Below are positions 1 through 8,538 of a DNA stretch of 64,000 bases, in pieces (positions within the stretch are counted from its first letter, which is position 1; every line of letters begins with the position of its first letter). The translations under genes were made by a program, and so were the position numbers. The stretch lies in contig CBDCAA010000007.1 in NCBI GenBank assembly GCA_965213855.1, forward strand, positions 1,178,001 to 1,242,000, given 5' to 3'. The notes beneath the pieces were generated by a model. That model did no database searches, was not told where the DNA came from, and saw only the letters and a program-made list of their open reading frames with translations. The DNA comes from JBBROS01 sp965213855 (GTDB lineage Bacteria; Pseudomonadota; Alphaproteobacteria; Acetobacterales; Acetobacteraceae).

Positions 1-806
1 GCGACGATGATGACGCTCAGGTAGGCGCTAGATCCGAGCACGGACAGGTGGCGCACTTCGCGCAGGAATGTCGGCAGGAAGGTGGTCAGCGCGGCATAGC
101 CACCATGGGCGCCCACGCCGAACAGGCCGCCCACCAGGGTGGAGCGGAGTACCTCCGGCCTGAAGACGGCGGCCAGCGTGGCCAGGAACGGCTCCGCGGC
201 CCGGCGTCCGTCCGTCCGTGGCGGCTCGGGGATGCCGCGCCGGAGCAGCAGGATCAGCAGCGCCGGCAGGATGCCCACGGCGAACAGCAGGCGCCAGGCG
301 AGCCAGCCCGGCGTCTCGGAGAAGATGATGGCGGAGAGTAGTACCGCAGCGCCCCAGCCGACGGCCCAGGCGCTCTGCACCGCGCCCAGTGCCCGGCCGC
401 GCGCCTCCGGCCGGATGATCTCGGCCATCAGCACCGCGCCGCAGGCCCACTCTGCGCCAAAGCCGAGCCCTTGCAGCGCCTTGAGCACGACGAGCTGCCA
501 GTAAGCCGTCGCGAATGCGCAGAGGAACGTGGCCAGAGCAAACGTGGCGACCGTGACCTGCAAAGCACGGACGCGCCCGAACCGGTCGCCAAGGGTGCCG
601 CCCAGCCAGCCGCCGAACGCCCCGAAGAACAGCGTGACGGAGCCTAGCAGGCCAGCTTCCGCCTTGGTGATGCCGAAGGCCAGGATCAACGCCGGAATGG
701 CGAGGCCGAACATCTGGACGTCTAGTGCGTCGAGCCCCCAACCCCCGAAGCTTGCCCAGAACGTCCGCCGCTCGGTCGACGAACTCTCGCTGTACCAGCT
801 CCACAT
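1..806 (-). CDS. MFS transporter, 3' end outside window
   Basis: Inner-membrane transporter of the major facilitator superfamily. The frame opens at ATG 806 (MWSWYSESS) and runs off the left edge, so only about 268 residues are visible. Hydrophobic helices start near residue 25, and the loop between helices 2 and 3 carries the MFS signature GGTLGDRFGRVRAL. The N-terminus resembles the aromatic-acid/organic-anion symporter group, but the substrate is not determinable. It lies 40 bp downstream of a GntR regulator on the same strand, so it is probably the regulated gene of that unit. The fold is clear; the substrate class is inference. Confidence 0.85.
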   Translation of the reverse strand, partial: MWSWYSESSSTERRTFWASFGGWGLDALDVQMFGLAIPALILAFGITKAEAGLLGSVTLFFGAFGGWLGGTLGDRFGRVRALQVTVATFALATFLCAFATAYWQLVVLKALQGLGFGAEWACGAVLMAEIIRPEARGRALGAVQSAWAVGWGAAVLLSAIIFSETPGWLAWRLLFAVGILPALLILLLRRGIPEPPRTDGRRAAEPFLATLAAVFRPEVLRSTLVGGLFGVGAHGGYAALTTFLPTFLREVRHLSVLGSSAYLSVIIV

Positions 807-846
807 GATTTCTATCCTCTTCGTTCTTGTTGGCTGCCTTGGCTGT

Positions 847-1575
847 TCACCTGATCTCGGCGTGGTAGCGGAAGCGGTCGGCCGGGCCGCGGGAACGCCG
901 CCACTCGATTGGACGGCGCTCGGGATCGAAAGCAGTGCGGTCGATGACGATCAGCGGCGCACCCGCCAGACGGCCGAGCAGGCGCGCCTGCATGCGGCTG
1001 GCCGCCTCTACCGTGAGCACTTCATCGGCCGAGGCGACGATTTGACCGCTCCGTTCTTCGTAGAGCGGGTAAAGCAGATCACCGAAGACGGCCGTGTCGA
1101 GATCGAGAATGGCCCTGAACCGGGCTGCTTCGAGCCAGATGTCTTCAGCAAGCAGAGGCTCGCCGTCGATCAGCCGCAGACGTGAGATGTTGATGACGTC
1201 GTCGCCTTCGCGCAGCCGCAGCGCGAAGGCGGCGGCCGAAGGCGCCGCAACCAGTCTGCGGTGTAGGATGCGGGCCTCCGGGATCCTTCGTTCGCCGCTT
1301 TCGGAATGGAACCGGAAGAAGCGGAACAGCGACGAGTTGAATCTGGCACGGCGGACATAGGTTCCACGGCCTTGCTGCCGGTCCAGCAGGCCCTCGGCCA
1401 CCAGCCGGTCGATCGCCTTGCGGACAGTGCCTATGGACACGCCATGGTTGGCCGCCAGTTCTGATTCAGACGGGATCAGGTCCCCCGGCCGCCATGTCTG
1501 CGAGGTAATCTGACCGGCAATATGATCTCGTAGACGCTCGTAGCGTGGCAGTCGTTCGTCAGCGTTGATACCCAT
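847..1575 (-). CDS. GntR family regulator with UTRA domain (HutC subfamily)
   Basis: Ligand-responsive DNA-binding repressor of 242 residues. An N-terminal GntR winged helix (PRYERLRDHIAG, PGDLIPSESELA, SIGTVRKAIDRL, residues about 8-75) is followed by a UTRA effector domain (DVINISRLRLIDGEPLL). The frame stays open far upstream, but ATG 1575 is chosen because a GAGGAG ribosome site precedes it and the GntR domain begins eight residues later. An inverted repeat overlaps the ribosome site and suggests autorepression. The MFS gene follows on the same strand. Confidence 0.9.
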   Translation of the reverse strand: MGINADERLPRYERLRDHIAGQITSQTWRPGDLIPSESELAANHGVSIGTVRKAIDRLVAEGLLDRQQGRGTYVRRARFNSSLFRFFRFHSESGERRIPEARILHRRLVAAPSAAAFALRLREGDDVINISRLRLIDGEPLLAEDIWLEAARFRAILDLDTAVFGDLLYPLYEERSGQIVASADEVLTVEAASRMQARLLGRLAGAPLIVIDRTAFDPERRPIEWRRSRGPADRFRYHAEIR

Positions 1576-1595
1576 ACACTCCTCTATATGAGTGT
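1576..1595. promoter_or_regulatory. Candidate GntR operator over the ribosome binding site
   Basis: ACACTC-CTCTATAT-GAGTGT is a perfect 6-bp inverted repeat with an 8-bp AT-rich centre, directly upstream of the GntR start codon and covering its ribosome site. GntR/HutC repressors commonly bind such repeats in their own promoters. The assignment is by position and symmetry only. Confidence 0.5.
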
Positions 1596-1758
1596 GCTGA
1601 ACCGACGCAAGCCGCACGACAAGGGTAGATCGATCGAGTGGGCCAACGTTGGCCGTGTGTGCTCTGACAGCGCGATAGCGGTGCCGTAATCGGGCCTGCC
1701 CGCTCGGACAAGTCAGCAATCGTTGCGTTGAGCGCATCCTGCGTCCAATCATGCGGGG

Positions 1759-2565
1759 GTGACTGAGCTCGCCCCCATGTTGCTGCCCATCGTTCTGCTG
1801 GCCGCCAGCATGTTCGGTTGGCGAGTGCAGCGTTCCCTGCCAGAGCGCCATCGCACTCACGAGACCCGCGACGCGGTTCGTTTGGTCCTAAGCATGTTGG
1901 TGACCTTCGCCGCGCTGGTGCTTGGGCTGCTAACCTCATCGGCTAAGTCTCATTTCGACAGTTTCGGCAACCAACTCCAACAGTACAGCATTGACCTGAT
2001 CAGCATCGACCAGCTGATGCGTGAATACGGCCCTGCAGCAGAGCCACTGCGGGCCACGCTGCGCAGCTACACTGCGGCTGCTTTTGCCGACACTTGGCCT
2101 GACGAGCGTCCCCCATCCGGCACTTACCCAGTTCATATGACCCGGTCCGGCTCCGATCGCGTTGAGAGCGCGGCGCTTGGCGCCATGCTGCTGGACTTAG
2201 ACCGTAAAGTGGCCGAACTTACCCCAATCACAATAGTCGAGCAGGCAGCGAAACGTGCTGCTGTGACGCGAGTGCAGGCGATGCTTCAGCACCGCTGGAT
2301 GCTGGTGGCCTCGGCGCAGACCACCCTGTCCTGGCCGTTCCTTGGTGTCATGACAGCATGGCTGATGTTGACGTTCGCCGCGTTTGGGCTCAGCACGCCA
2401 GATAACTGGGTGGTGGTGACTGTCATAGGATTGACGGCACTCTCGTTATCGGTGGCAGCATGGCTGATCGTGGAGCTTGATGGTCCGCTGACTGGAGTGC
2501 TGCAGGTAACAAGCACTGCGTTGAGGGATGCGCTGGTTCACATGGATGTGGCCGAGGGAGGGTAA
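1759..2565 (+). CDS. DUF4239-type (bestrophin-like) membrane protein
   Basis: A 268-residue membrane protein of unknown biochemical role. It has hydrophobic segments near residues 7-20 (LLPIVLLAASMFGW) and 44-60 (LSMLVTFAALVLGLL), a polar central domain, and two further segments near residues 190-205 and 213-235. The pattern with SSAKSHFDSFGNQLQQYSID after the second segment matches DUF4239 proteins. The start is GTG 1759 after a G-rich stretch; ATG 1777 is an alternative. It is divergent from the GntR gene. Family assignment is from memory of the pattern. Confidence 0.75.
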   Translation: MTELAPMLLPIVLLAASMFGWRVQRSLPERHRTHETRDAVRLVLSMLVTFAALVLGLLTSSAKSHFDSFGNQLQQYSIDLISIDQLMREYGPAAEPLRATLRSYTAAAFADTWPDERPPSGTYPVHMTRSGSDRVESAALGAMLLDLDRKVAELTPITIVEQAAKRAAVTRVQAMLQHRWMLVASAQTTLSWPFLGVMTAWLMLTFAAFGLSTPDNWVVVTVIGLTALSLSVAAWLIVELDGPLTGVLQVTSTALRDALVHMDVAEGG

Positions 2566-2598
2566 AGTGACGCGATCGCAGTGGAATAACGGAGGCAA

Positions 2599-3093
2599 TC
2601 AAATTAGCTTATCTCGGATTGATATCAGACCTATGTGACGCAGCGGCAACCGACAGCAAATCTCGCCGGACCACCTCGTCAGGGTGGCTCCATAAGCGGC
2701 AACTCGCTCGAGCAGTCGAGCAACGGTCGTGTGCGTCCAGACCCGCCCATCCCGCGGCGTCGGCACGCCGCCCTTTGTCAGCGCCCGAGCAAGCCCCGCA
2801 GAGGTCGAGACGCCCTCATCCTTCAGGCGCTCGATCTCAATCGCAAGCCGGTGCGCCGTCCGCGCCGCCTCCTCGCCCCGCGCCAGGGCCGCCGCTGCCG
2901 CACAGGGCGCCACGGACGGCCGATAGCTCCGATTGCCGCCCAGCGCCGCCCCACGCGCCTTCGCCGCCGCCAACGCCGCCCGTTTGCGCTCGCTGATCAG
3001 CTCCCGCTCCTTCTGCGCCATCGCCGCGCAGACCCGCATCATGAGGTCGTCGGCCCCCGGCATGTCGGCGGCGTGGACCGAGTAGCCGTCCTA
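2599..3093 (-). pseudogene. Serine recombinase/resolvase C-terminal remnant
   Basis: The readable part starts near 3093 (DGYSVHAADMPGADDLMMR) and continues through MAQKERELISERKRAALAAAK, GVPTPRDGRVW and HTTVARLLER, which are hallmarks of the E-helix and DNA-binding part of small serine resolvases. The N-terminal catalytic domain with its serine is missing, and a TAG precedes the fragment. It is a leftover of a mobile element and probably inactive. Confidence 0.75.
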
Positions 3094-3184
3094 GTTGGCG
3101 GCAGACGCTTTCCCGGCCTTGGTTGTGTATTTATCAAAATGATATTAAACCGTAACGAGCGAGGTCATTCCGGAGGAGCGAACG

Positions 3185-4261
3185 ATGAAGGGGATTGCAG
3201 TCACGCCACGAACAGGGAGCCATCGCGACTTTTTCTGGCTCGACGATGGCTTTGCGATGCACGCCTCCTCGCCCTCACGTGGCCTTGGTTTCGACTTAAA
3301 TTTTGGCGGTATCTTCACGTCGGTGCCCGTGGCGGTAGCGACCCAAGCGACGAGATCGCCGGTGCTTACCGCCAACACCCGTGGGCTCGGTCCCTCTGCG
3401 TCCCTCGAAGACACGCCCGCGGCCGTGATTGGCGTGGCTACTACGACCACCATTCAAAATCCTTCTCGGAAGGCAACTGGAGAGAACGACCTCGTTCGTC
3501 CAGGCGGTGGCCTCGACACCACGCTCCAGTCCAACCGCATCGATCTATTCGGTCTTGGCCTCGACTATGCGATGTACCACAAGCGCGTCTGGGGCGTCGT
3601 TGACCAGAGTGACCCGTCACCATGGCAGTCTCTGGGCGGCACCTTCATCAGCGCTCCCTCGGCGGTCGTCTGGGGCGACCGCCTCGACGTCTTCGGCCTC
3701 GGTACCGACCACGCACTTTAAACGCGGCAGGCCATCGGCGACCTGTGGCCCGGCGCCTGGGAGCGTCTTGGCGGCACTTTCACTAGCGCCGCAACTCTCG
3801 TCGCGCAGGGCCGCAAGCGCCTCGATGCTTTCGTGCGCGGGGCAGACTTCACGCTACGCACCAACCACACCGACGGTACGACGTGGTTCGGCTGGCAAAA
3901 CCTCGGCGGAACGCTCGCCTCGCCGCCGGTCGCGCTGCACAGCAGCCCGGATCGCCTCGATGTTTTCGCAGTGTTCAAGGACGGCGCGCTCTGGCATCGT
4001 TGGCGGGACAGCGAGTTGTGGAACGACTGGGAGTCGCTCGGCGGCAGCTATGTCGGCGAACCGGCGGCCGTAAGCTCCCGTTCCGGCACCATCGACGTCT
4101 TCGTCGTCCATGCTGCTGACCGGCAGCTCCACCAAATTAAATTCGCAAACGAGACCTGGAGCCTGCCCCGTCAGGTCAGCACCGGGGCGTCCGCGGGCGT
4201 CGGGCTCGCCGAGTCGCCGAGTGTCCTCGTGACCCTGCCCCCTGAAGTGTCCCCGGTTTGA
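3185..4261 (+). pseudogene. PLL-like beta-propeller lectin, in-frame stop
   Basis: Reads as one frame of 358 residues except for TAA at 3719-3721. Both halves contain the same repeating blade of roughly 45-50 residues: W..LGG, then A/P.AV, then RLDVFGLGTDHAL-like strands. Examples are PWQSLGGTFISAPSAVVW, WERLGGTFTSAATLV and WQNLGGTLASPPVAL. This is the tryptophan-rich propeller repeat of PLL-type fucose-binding lectins. A strong GGAGGAG site lies 6 nt before ATG 3185. The stop sits where sister blades have Tyr or Trp (ALWH, AMYH), so a Tyr codon changing to TAA is the simplest explanation. A truncated 178-residue product could still be made. Confidence 0.7.
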
Positions 4262-4403
4262 AGTTAGGGTCCGTCATCCAGGAGACGGACATGAAGCGAT
4301 CGAGGTTTACGCAGGAACAGATTATCGGCGTGTTGAAGGAGCACCAGGCTGGCGCGTCAGCGTCAGACCTTTGCCGCAAGCACGGTATCAGCGACGCGAC
4401 GTT
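4230..4403 (+). mobile_element. IS3-family left end with truncated orfA
   Basis: Begins with TGACCCTGCCCC, the same 12 bases as the terminus at 23102-23113. Then ATG 4291 opens an OrfA helix-turn-helix (MKRSRFTQEQIIGVLKEHQA, SDLCRKHGISDATF). The family continues with YKWKAKFGG or similar, but homology stops at 4403 and the sequence becomes the tail region of the TetR gene. Only the first 38 residues of OrfA survive, so it is inactive. The left end overlaps the last codons of the lectin frame. Confidence 0.7.
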
Positions 4404-4444
4404 CTCGTCGCGCTGGCCGACCATCGGCAGCGCGACCTGTCGGT

Positions 4445-5074
4445 TCATGGACCGGCCGGCCGCGACGACCACGGCGCGCCGGGATCGACTCCGACCACCC
4501 GGCTGACGATCAACTCGACCGCATGCCGGGCGTTGTCGATCACGCGCGCCCGGTCGTCGGCCAACGCGATCAGCATCGCCATCTCGTTGAGCACCGCCAG
4601 CAGCATGCTCGCGCACGCATCCACGCGCGCCGGCTCGAGGCACCCGAGGTCGGCAGCCACCCGCAGGGCGTTGCGAAGCAGCCCCAGTGCGTAGCGACCC
4701 TCCATCTGCCGCCACGCTTGCCAGCCAAGGACCGACGGCGCATCGATCACCGCGATCCGGCGCACCGCCGCGTCCGACCCGACGAGGTCAAGCCAGGCGC
4801 CGCATCCTGCCCGCAGCGCATCCAGGGGGTTGGCCGCATCCTCGGAACGTCCTGCAACGGTCTCGACGATGCGCGCCTCCACTTCTTCGAGGACCGACGT
4901 GAACAGGGCCTCCTTGTTCCGGAAGTGATGATAGAGCGCGCCCTTGCTGATGGCGCAGGACTGCAGGACGAGTTCGATGGACACGGCCTCGTACCCGATC
5001 TCAGCGAACAACCGGGTGGCAGTCGCGAGGACCTGCAACCGTGTCGCCGCGCCCCGCTCGCTCCTCAAGTCCAT
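4445..5074 (-). CDS. TetR/AcrR family repressor
   Basis: A 209-residue repressor with an N-terminal TetR helix-turn-helix (RLFAEIGYEAVSIELVLQSC then ISKGALYHHFRNKEALFTSV, residues about 15-60) and a C-terminal ligand domain. It is divergent from an alpha/beta hydrolase + MAPEG pair. A 21-bp palindrome in the shared intergenic region overlaps the hydrolase promoter, so it most likely represses those genes and itself. Its 3' end abuts the truncated IS3 end but the reading frame is intact. Confidence 0.92.
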   Translation of the reverse strand: MDLRSERGAATRLQVLATATRLFAEIGYEAVSIELVLQSCAISKGALYHHFRNKEALFTSVLEEVEARIVETVAGRSEDAANPLDALRAGCGAWLDLVGSDAAVRRIAVIDAPSVLGWQAWRQMEGRYALGLLRNALRVAADLGCLEPARVDACASMLLAVLNEMAMLIALADDRARVIDNARHAVELIVSRVVGVDPGAPWSSRPAGP

Positions 5075-5084
5075 GCGCGCCCCT

Positions 5085-5113
5085 TTGACAAACCGACCGT
5101 CGGTTTGTTATAT
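5085..5113 (+). promoter_or_regulatory. Promoter with embedded TetR operator
   Basis: TTGACA at 5085-5090 and TTATAT at 5108-5113 are separated by exactly 17 bp. The spacer region is a 21-bp palindrome at 5088-5108, ACAAACCGAC-C-GTCGGTTTGT, perfect around its central base. The arrangement predicts that the divergent TetR protein occludes RNA polymerase at the hydrolase promoter. It is read directly from sequence; binding is inferred. Confidence 0.75.
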
Positions 5114-5152
5114 CTCGCCGTTGATCGTCACCTACGATCAGCGAGGAGCTCT

Positions 5153-6112
5153 TTGCAACGCCGGGCATCAGAGGGAATCAAGGTCTTGGTCAACGACCAC
5201 CCGCTTTCGCAAGTCGCCGTCAGGTTCGTCGATCTCGGACATTGCGAGCTCGCCTATCGGCAGCTGGGCTCGGGGCCGCCCCTGATTCTTGTACACGGCT
5301 ACCCGCTGTCCGGACTGACCTTCCGCCACCTCGCCCCGCGCCTGGCCGAGCACTTCACCTGCTACATCCCGGATCTTCCCGGGCTTGGCGAGACGCGATG
5401 GTCCGACCGGACCGACTTCAGGTTCGCCGCCCAGGCCGAGACGCTGAAGGCCTTCGTGGACTGGCTCGACTTGCGCTCGTACTCGGTCGTCGCCCACGAC
5501 ACGGGCGCCACCATCGCCAGGCGCCTTGCCATCGTCGACCGGAACCGCGTGGCGTGCATGACCCTGATCGGGTCGGAGATACCCGGCCACCGCCCCCCGT
5601 GGATCCCGTTCTTCCAGAGGCTTGCCAACCCGGACCGGACCGGGCCATTCAGGTTGCTGATGAGCAAGCGGTGGTTCCGGCACTCGAGCGCGGGGTTCGG
5701 CGGCTGCTTCACGGAACCCTCGCTGATCGACGGCGAGTTCTTCCAGCTGTTCATCGAGCCGATGCTGGCGGCTCCGCGTCGGATCAGCGGGCAGACCCGC
5801 TTCCTGATGGGCATCGACTGGAAGCTGGTGGACGCGCTCAAGGTCGATCACGCCAAGATCAAGGCTCCGGTGCTGCTCGTCTGGGGCGAGGACGACCCCG
5901 TGTTCCCGGTCGCGTTGGCTCGCGAGATGGCGACCCAGCTCGGCAACTGCGCGGGATTCGTTGCCTTGCCCGGCGGCAAGCTGTTCGTCCATGAGGAGAT
6001 GCCGGACGCGGTGCTGCCCGTGCTCCTCGATTTCCTGCTGGGTGACCACGGTTCGGGCGCATCCGTGCGCCCGGCCGCCACGCGAGCCGACGGCCTCGCG
6101 GTGCTTCGATGA
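5153..6112 (+). CDS. Alpha/beta hydrolase with Asp nucleophile (epoxide hydrolase/dehalogenase-like)
   Basis: A cytoplasmic alpha/beta-fold hydrolase of about 319 residues. The oxyanion strand is LILVHGYPLSG, the nucleophile elbow is VVAHDTGATIARRLA with Asp rather than Ser, the acid strand is LLVWGEDDPVFP, and the His loop is KLFVHEEMPDAV. Asp nucleophiles are typical of epoxide hydrolases and haloalkane/fluoroacetate dehalogenases; the substrate is unknown. The start TTG 5153 follows GAGGAG by 4 nt; TTG 5186 is a plausible shorter start. The stop overlaps the MAPEG start (ATGA), so the two are translationally coupled under the TetR-controlled promoter. Confidence 0.88.
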   Translation: MQRRASEGIKVLVNDHPLSQVAVRFVDLGHCELAYRQLGSGPPLILVHGYPLSGLTFRHLAPRLAEHFTCYIPDLPGLGETRWSDRTDFRFAAQAETLKAFVDWLDLRSYSVVAHDTGATIARRLAIVDRNRVACMTLIGSEIPGHRPPWIPFFQRLANPDRTGPFRLLMSKRWFRHSSAGFGGCFTEPSLIDGEFFQLFIEPMLAAPRRISGQTRFLMGIDWKLVDALKVDHAKIKAPVLLVWGEDDPVFPVALAREMATQLGNCAGFVALPGGKLFVHEEMPDAVLPVLLDFLLGDHGSGASVRPAATRADGLAVLR

Positions 6113-6693
6113 CGGCGGTGAACGCGGCTGCAACGCCCAGCGTGCCCGTGATGCCTCCCGCATCTCCCGGTCCGCGTAGCAGTTCCCACCCGCTGTTGGA
6201 CCCCGGAGGGGCGGCCGTGCTGCTGGTGCTGTTCGTTGGGTTCATAGCCCCGATGCTGGCCTGGGTGAGGTGGGGCAACCCTCTCGACGGGCTGCCGCGC
6301 CAAGCCTTCGAACTTCGGTTGCTGCTTTGGACCGTCCTCCTGTCCCTGCTGCTGCCCGTCCTGCAGGTCGGTAGAGGCATCCGGCGCCGCGGCGGAGCGG
6401 CGGTCCGCGGCAACCGCGATTGGCAGCCGCGTCCGGACGGTGTCCTGGGACGGGTGTCGCGCGCGCACGCCAACATGGTGGAGAGCCTCGTCCCATTTGT
6501 CGCTGCCGTGCTGACCGCCCACGCCATCGGGGTGTCGAACCGCTGGACGGTCGCGGCATCCACGCTCTACCTCGCGGCCCGAGTCACCCACGCGGTGACC
6601 TATGCGATGGGCATCACGATCGTACGCTCGTCAGCGTTCTACGCCGGGTGGATCGCGACGGCGACGATCGCGGTTGCAGCCCTCAACGGCTGA
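6109..6693 (+). CDS. MAPEG family membrane protein
   Basis: A 194-residue protein with four hydrophobic segments and the MAPEG pattern: RVSRAHANMVESLVPFVA in the second helix region and STLYLAARVTHAVTYAMG in the third. MAPEG proteins include microsomal glutathione S-transferases and related bacterial proteins of mostly unknown substrate. It has a Pro/Ser-rich N-terminal tail of about 30 residues. It overlaps the hydrolase gene by 4 bp, which suggests a shared detoxification role under the TetR repressor. Confidence 0.85.
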   Translation: MTAVNAAATPSVPVMPPASPGPRSSSHPLLDPGGAAVLLVLFVGFIAPMLAWVRWGNPLDGLPRQAFELRLLLWTVLLSLLLPVLQVGRGIRRRGGAAVRGNRDWQPRPDGVLGRVSRAHANMVESLVPFVAAVLTAHAIGVSNRWTVAASTLYLAARVTHAVTYAMGITIVRSSAFYAGWIATATIAVAALNG

Positions 6694-6787
6694 GGCGAAC
6701 GGGCCGGCTGCAACGCCCTTAGCGGAGCCGCTCACGAGGAAGCGGCATGGGGCCACGCCGGCATGGATGCGAGCCCCCGCATGTCGA

Positions 6788-7408
6788 CTATGCGGGCTCC
6801 GGTCCCCTCCTTCGAAGGTCGGCAAGCCAGCGCGAGAGGGCATCCACGGCGTCGGTGATCAGCGTTCCGTCGTCCTGCGCGTGGGCCAGTCCGATCGCGC
6901 CGTGGTAGGTCGACATGAGGAAGCGCGCATGCCGCCTCGCCTCCCCCGGTCCGAAGCCGGCGAAGGCGAACTGCGCCTCCAGCCAGGCGAACTGGACGCC
7001 GTACACGCCCTCCACCTGGGCGGTGAGTCCGGACGCGTCCCGCCGGACCTCGCGGGTGATCCCGGCGAGGGGGCAGCCGAGGGTGACGTATATCCCGCGC
7101 ATCAGGGCCGCCTGGCCGATGAACGACTCCAGCCGGCGCCAGGGATCGGAGTCTGCCGAGAGCTGCTCCGCATAGCCGCGGACGAGCTCCGTCCAACGCC
7201 CTATGACCGCGGCGGCGAGATCCTCCTTCGTGCGGAAGTAGTAGAAGACGTTGCCTGGCGCGACCTCGGCCCTGCGCGCGACGTCGGCGATCGAGGCGTT
7301 GGCAAGCCCCTGCTCGTGAAAGCATTCGATCGCCGCGGTGATGAGTCTCTCGCGCTTGTCGGTGGAGTGGCGGGGCAGATAACCACCCGATATTAGTGAG
7401 TTGACCAA
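6788..7408 (-). CDS. TetR family regulator
   Basis: A repressor of about 206 residues with the helix-turn-helix IADVARRAEVAPGNVFYYFR preceded by AAIECFHEQGLANAS. The C-terminal domain has the tail WLEAQFAFAGFGPGEARRHA and YHGAIGLAHAQDD. The called start is TTG 7408, inside a small inverted repeat (7399-7410), so the true start may differ slightly. It is divergent from a VOC gene followed by a TfoX-like gene, its probable targets. Confidence 0.9.
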   Translation of the reverse strand: MVNSLISGGYLPRHSTDKRERLITAAIECFHEQGLANASIADVARRAEVAPGNVFYYFRTKEDLAAAVIGRWTELVRGYAEQLSADSDPWRRLESFIGQAALMRGIYVTLGCPLAGITREVRRDASGLTAQVEGVYGVQFAWLEAQFAFAGFGPGEARRHARFLMSTYHGAIGLAHAQDDGTLITDAVDALSRWLADLRRRGPEPA

Positions 7409-7410
7409 CT
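7399..7410. promoter_or_regulatory. Candidate TetR operator
   Basis: AGTTG-AC-CAACT is a 5+5 inverted repeat in the divergent region. It overlaps a TTGACC -35-like hexamer (7401-7406) with a weak TAAGAG -10 17 bp downstream for the VOC gene. The site is short, so support is moderate at best. Confidence 0.35.
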
Positions 7411-7456
7411 ATATACCTTGTCCTAAGAGCCGTGTCACCCCTGCCGGAGCGCTGCC

Positions 7457-7848
7457 ATGAGACTGGGCTACTCGATCCTTTACGTGCGATCGGTTCCCGA
7501 CACGATCGCCTTCTATGAGGCTGCCTTCGGAGTGAAGCGCGGGATGGTCCTCGAGAGTGGCGACTCGGCGAGCTGGAGACGGGATCGACCAGGCTGGCCT
7601 TCGCCGACGAGGGCTTCGCCGCCGGGTTGACCGGCGTGCCGTTCGAGGCAGCCGCACTGTCGAAGCCGGCTCCCCCGCTCGAGTTGGGCTTCGTCACCGA
7701 TGACGTCGAGGCGGCATATGGCCGGGCGCTTGACGCCGGCGCCCATGCCGTCAAGGCCCCGGAGAAGAAGCCGTGGGGGCAGCTGGTCGGGTATGTGCGC
7801 GACAACAACGGCTTCCTGGTCGAGATCTGCTCCCCGATGCCGGGCTGA
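7457..7848 (+). pseudogene. VOC/glyoxalase-like protein, frameshifted
   Basis: The N-terminal half reads MRLGYSILYVRSVPDTIAFY then EAAFGVKRGMVLESGD, a typical VOC strand-helix start. After about 7563 homology continues in another frame as GELETGSTRLAFADEGFAAG and ends with WGQLVGYVRDNNGFLVEICS. Family members have Gly-Asp-Tyr-Gly-Glu-Leu at the join, so about two bases are missing or one is extra. Intact members are around 125 residues, as here if repaired. It is either a pseudogene or a sequence error. Confidence 0.75.
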
Positions 7849-7853
7849 CTGCC

Positions 7854-8213
7854 ATGGCGACGCGCCAGGAGACGGTCGACCGTATCGTCGGGCAGGCGAC
7901 CGGCACGCTCCTGGTCTCGGCCAGGAAGCTGTTCGGCGAGTATACCCTCTACGCCGACGATAGGCTTGTCGCGCTGATCTGCGACGATCGGCTCTTCGTC
8001 AAGCCCACCGAGGCGGGGCGGGCATACATGGGCAACGTCGCGGAGGAGCCGCCCTACAAGGGTGCCAAGCCGTGCTTCCCTATCACGGAGGAGCGTATCG
8101 AAGCGACCGGGTGGCTGGCAGAACTGGTCAGCCTCACCGCGGACGCATTGCCGGCCCCGGTCAGGAAACCCGGGAAGCGGAAGCGCGGGGTTTCCCGTTG
8201 CTGGGACCCGTAA
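7854..8213 (+). CDS. TfoX/Sxy N-terminal domain protein
   Basis: A 119-residue protein matching the single-domain TfoX N-terminal family: SARKLFGEYTLYADDRLVAL, CDDRLFVKPTEAGRAYMGNV and PPYKGAKPCFPI. In gammaproteobacteria TfoX activates competence; stand-alone N-terminal domain proteins like this one have unknown function. It starts 5 nt after the VOC stop, so it is probably co-transcribed. The C-terminus is basic (RKPGKRKRG). Confidence 0.85.
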   Translation: MATRQETVDRIVGQATGTLLVSARKLFGEYTLYADDRLVALICDDRLFVKPTEAGRAYMGNVAEEPPYKGAKPCFPITEERIEATGWLAELVSLTADALPAPVRKPGKRKRGVSRCWDP

Positions 8214-8538
8214 CCGCGAGCCTGGCATCTGCAGCGATCCGGCCCGCGAGGCCATGCGTCGGCGTGGCGGCGACGATTGGCCTGGCGACAGGAAGTCACG
8301 GGCGTACCCTTCGCACCAGGGAACAGGAGAGGTCGAGCTGCGCCTTCGCGCGCGCTCCGCGATCCTTAACCTCGGTCCTTGGCCGGCCGGCCGCGGCGGG
8401 CACGGCTTCGGCACAAAAAATCTGCCGCGGACCTTCCCCTCGCCGCGATGGCCGCGTGGTGGCGCCGACTTGGCACGACTTGTCGTGCCAGGGGCCGACG
8501 CCGTCCAGGCGGCCCTGCCTCGACAGGGTGCCCCTGCG
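8214..8538. other. Intergenic region with a perfect inverted repeat
   Basis: No gene is recognisable. It contains TGGCACGAC-TT-GTCGTGCCA at 8471-8490, a 9-bp stem with a 2-nt centre, about 50 bp before the GNAT start. No T-tract follows, so it looks more like an operator than a terminator. The rest is GC-rich without a convincing promoter. Confidence 0.5.

Noticed and set aside
4523..5152. Long N-terminal extension of the alpha/beta hydrolase frame
   Set aside because: It lies antisense to the TetR gene and upstream of a strong promoter and operator.
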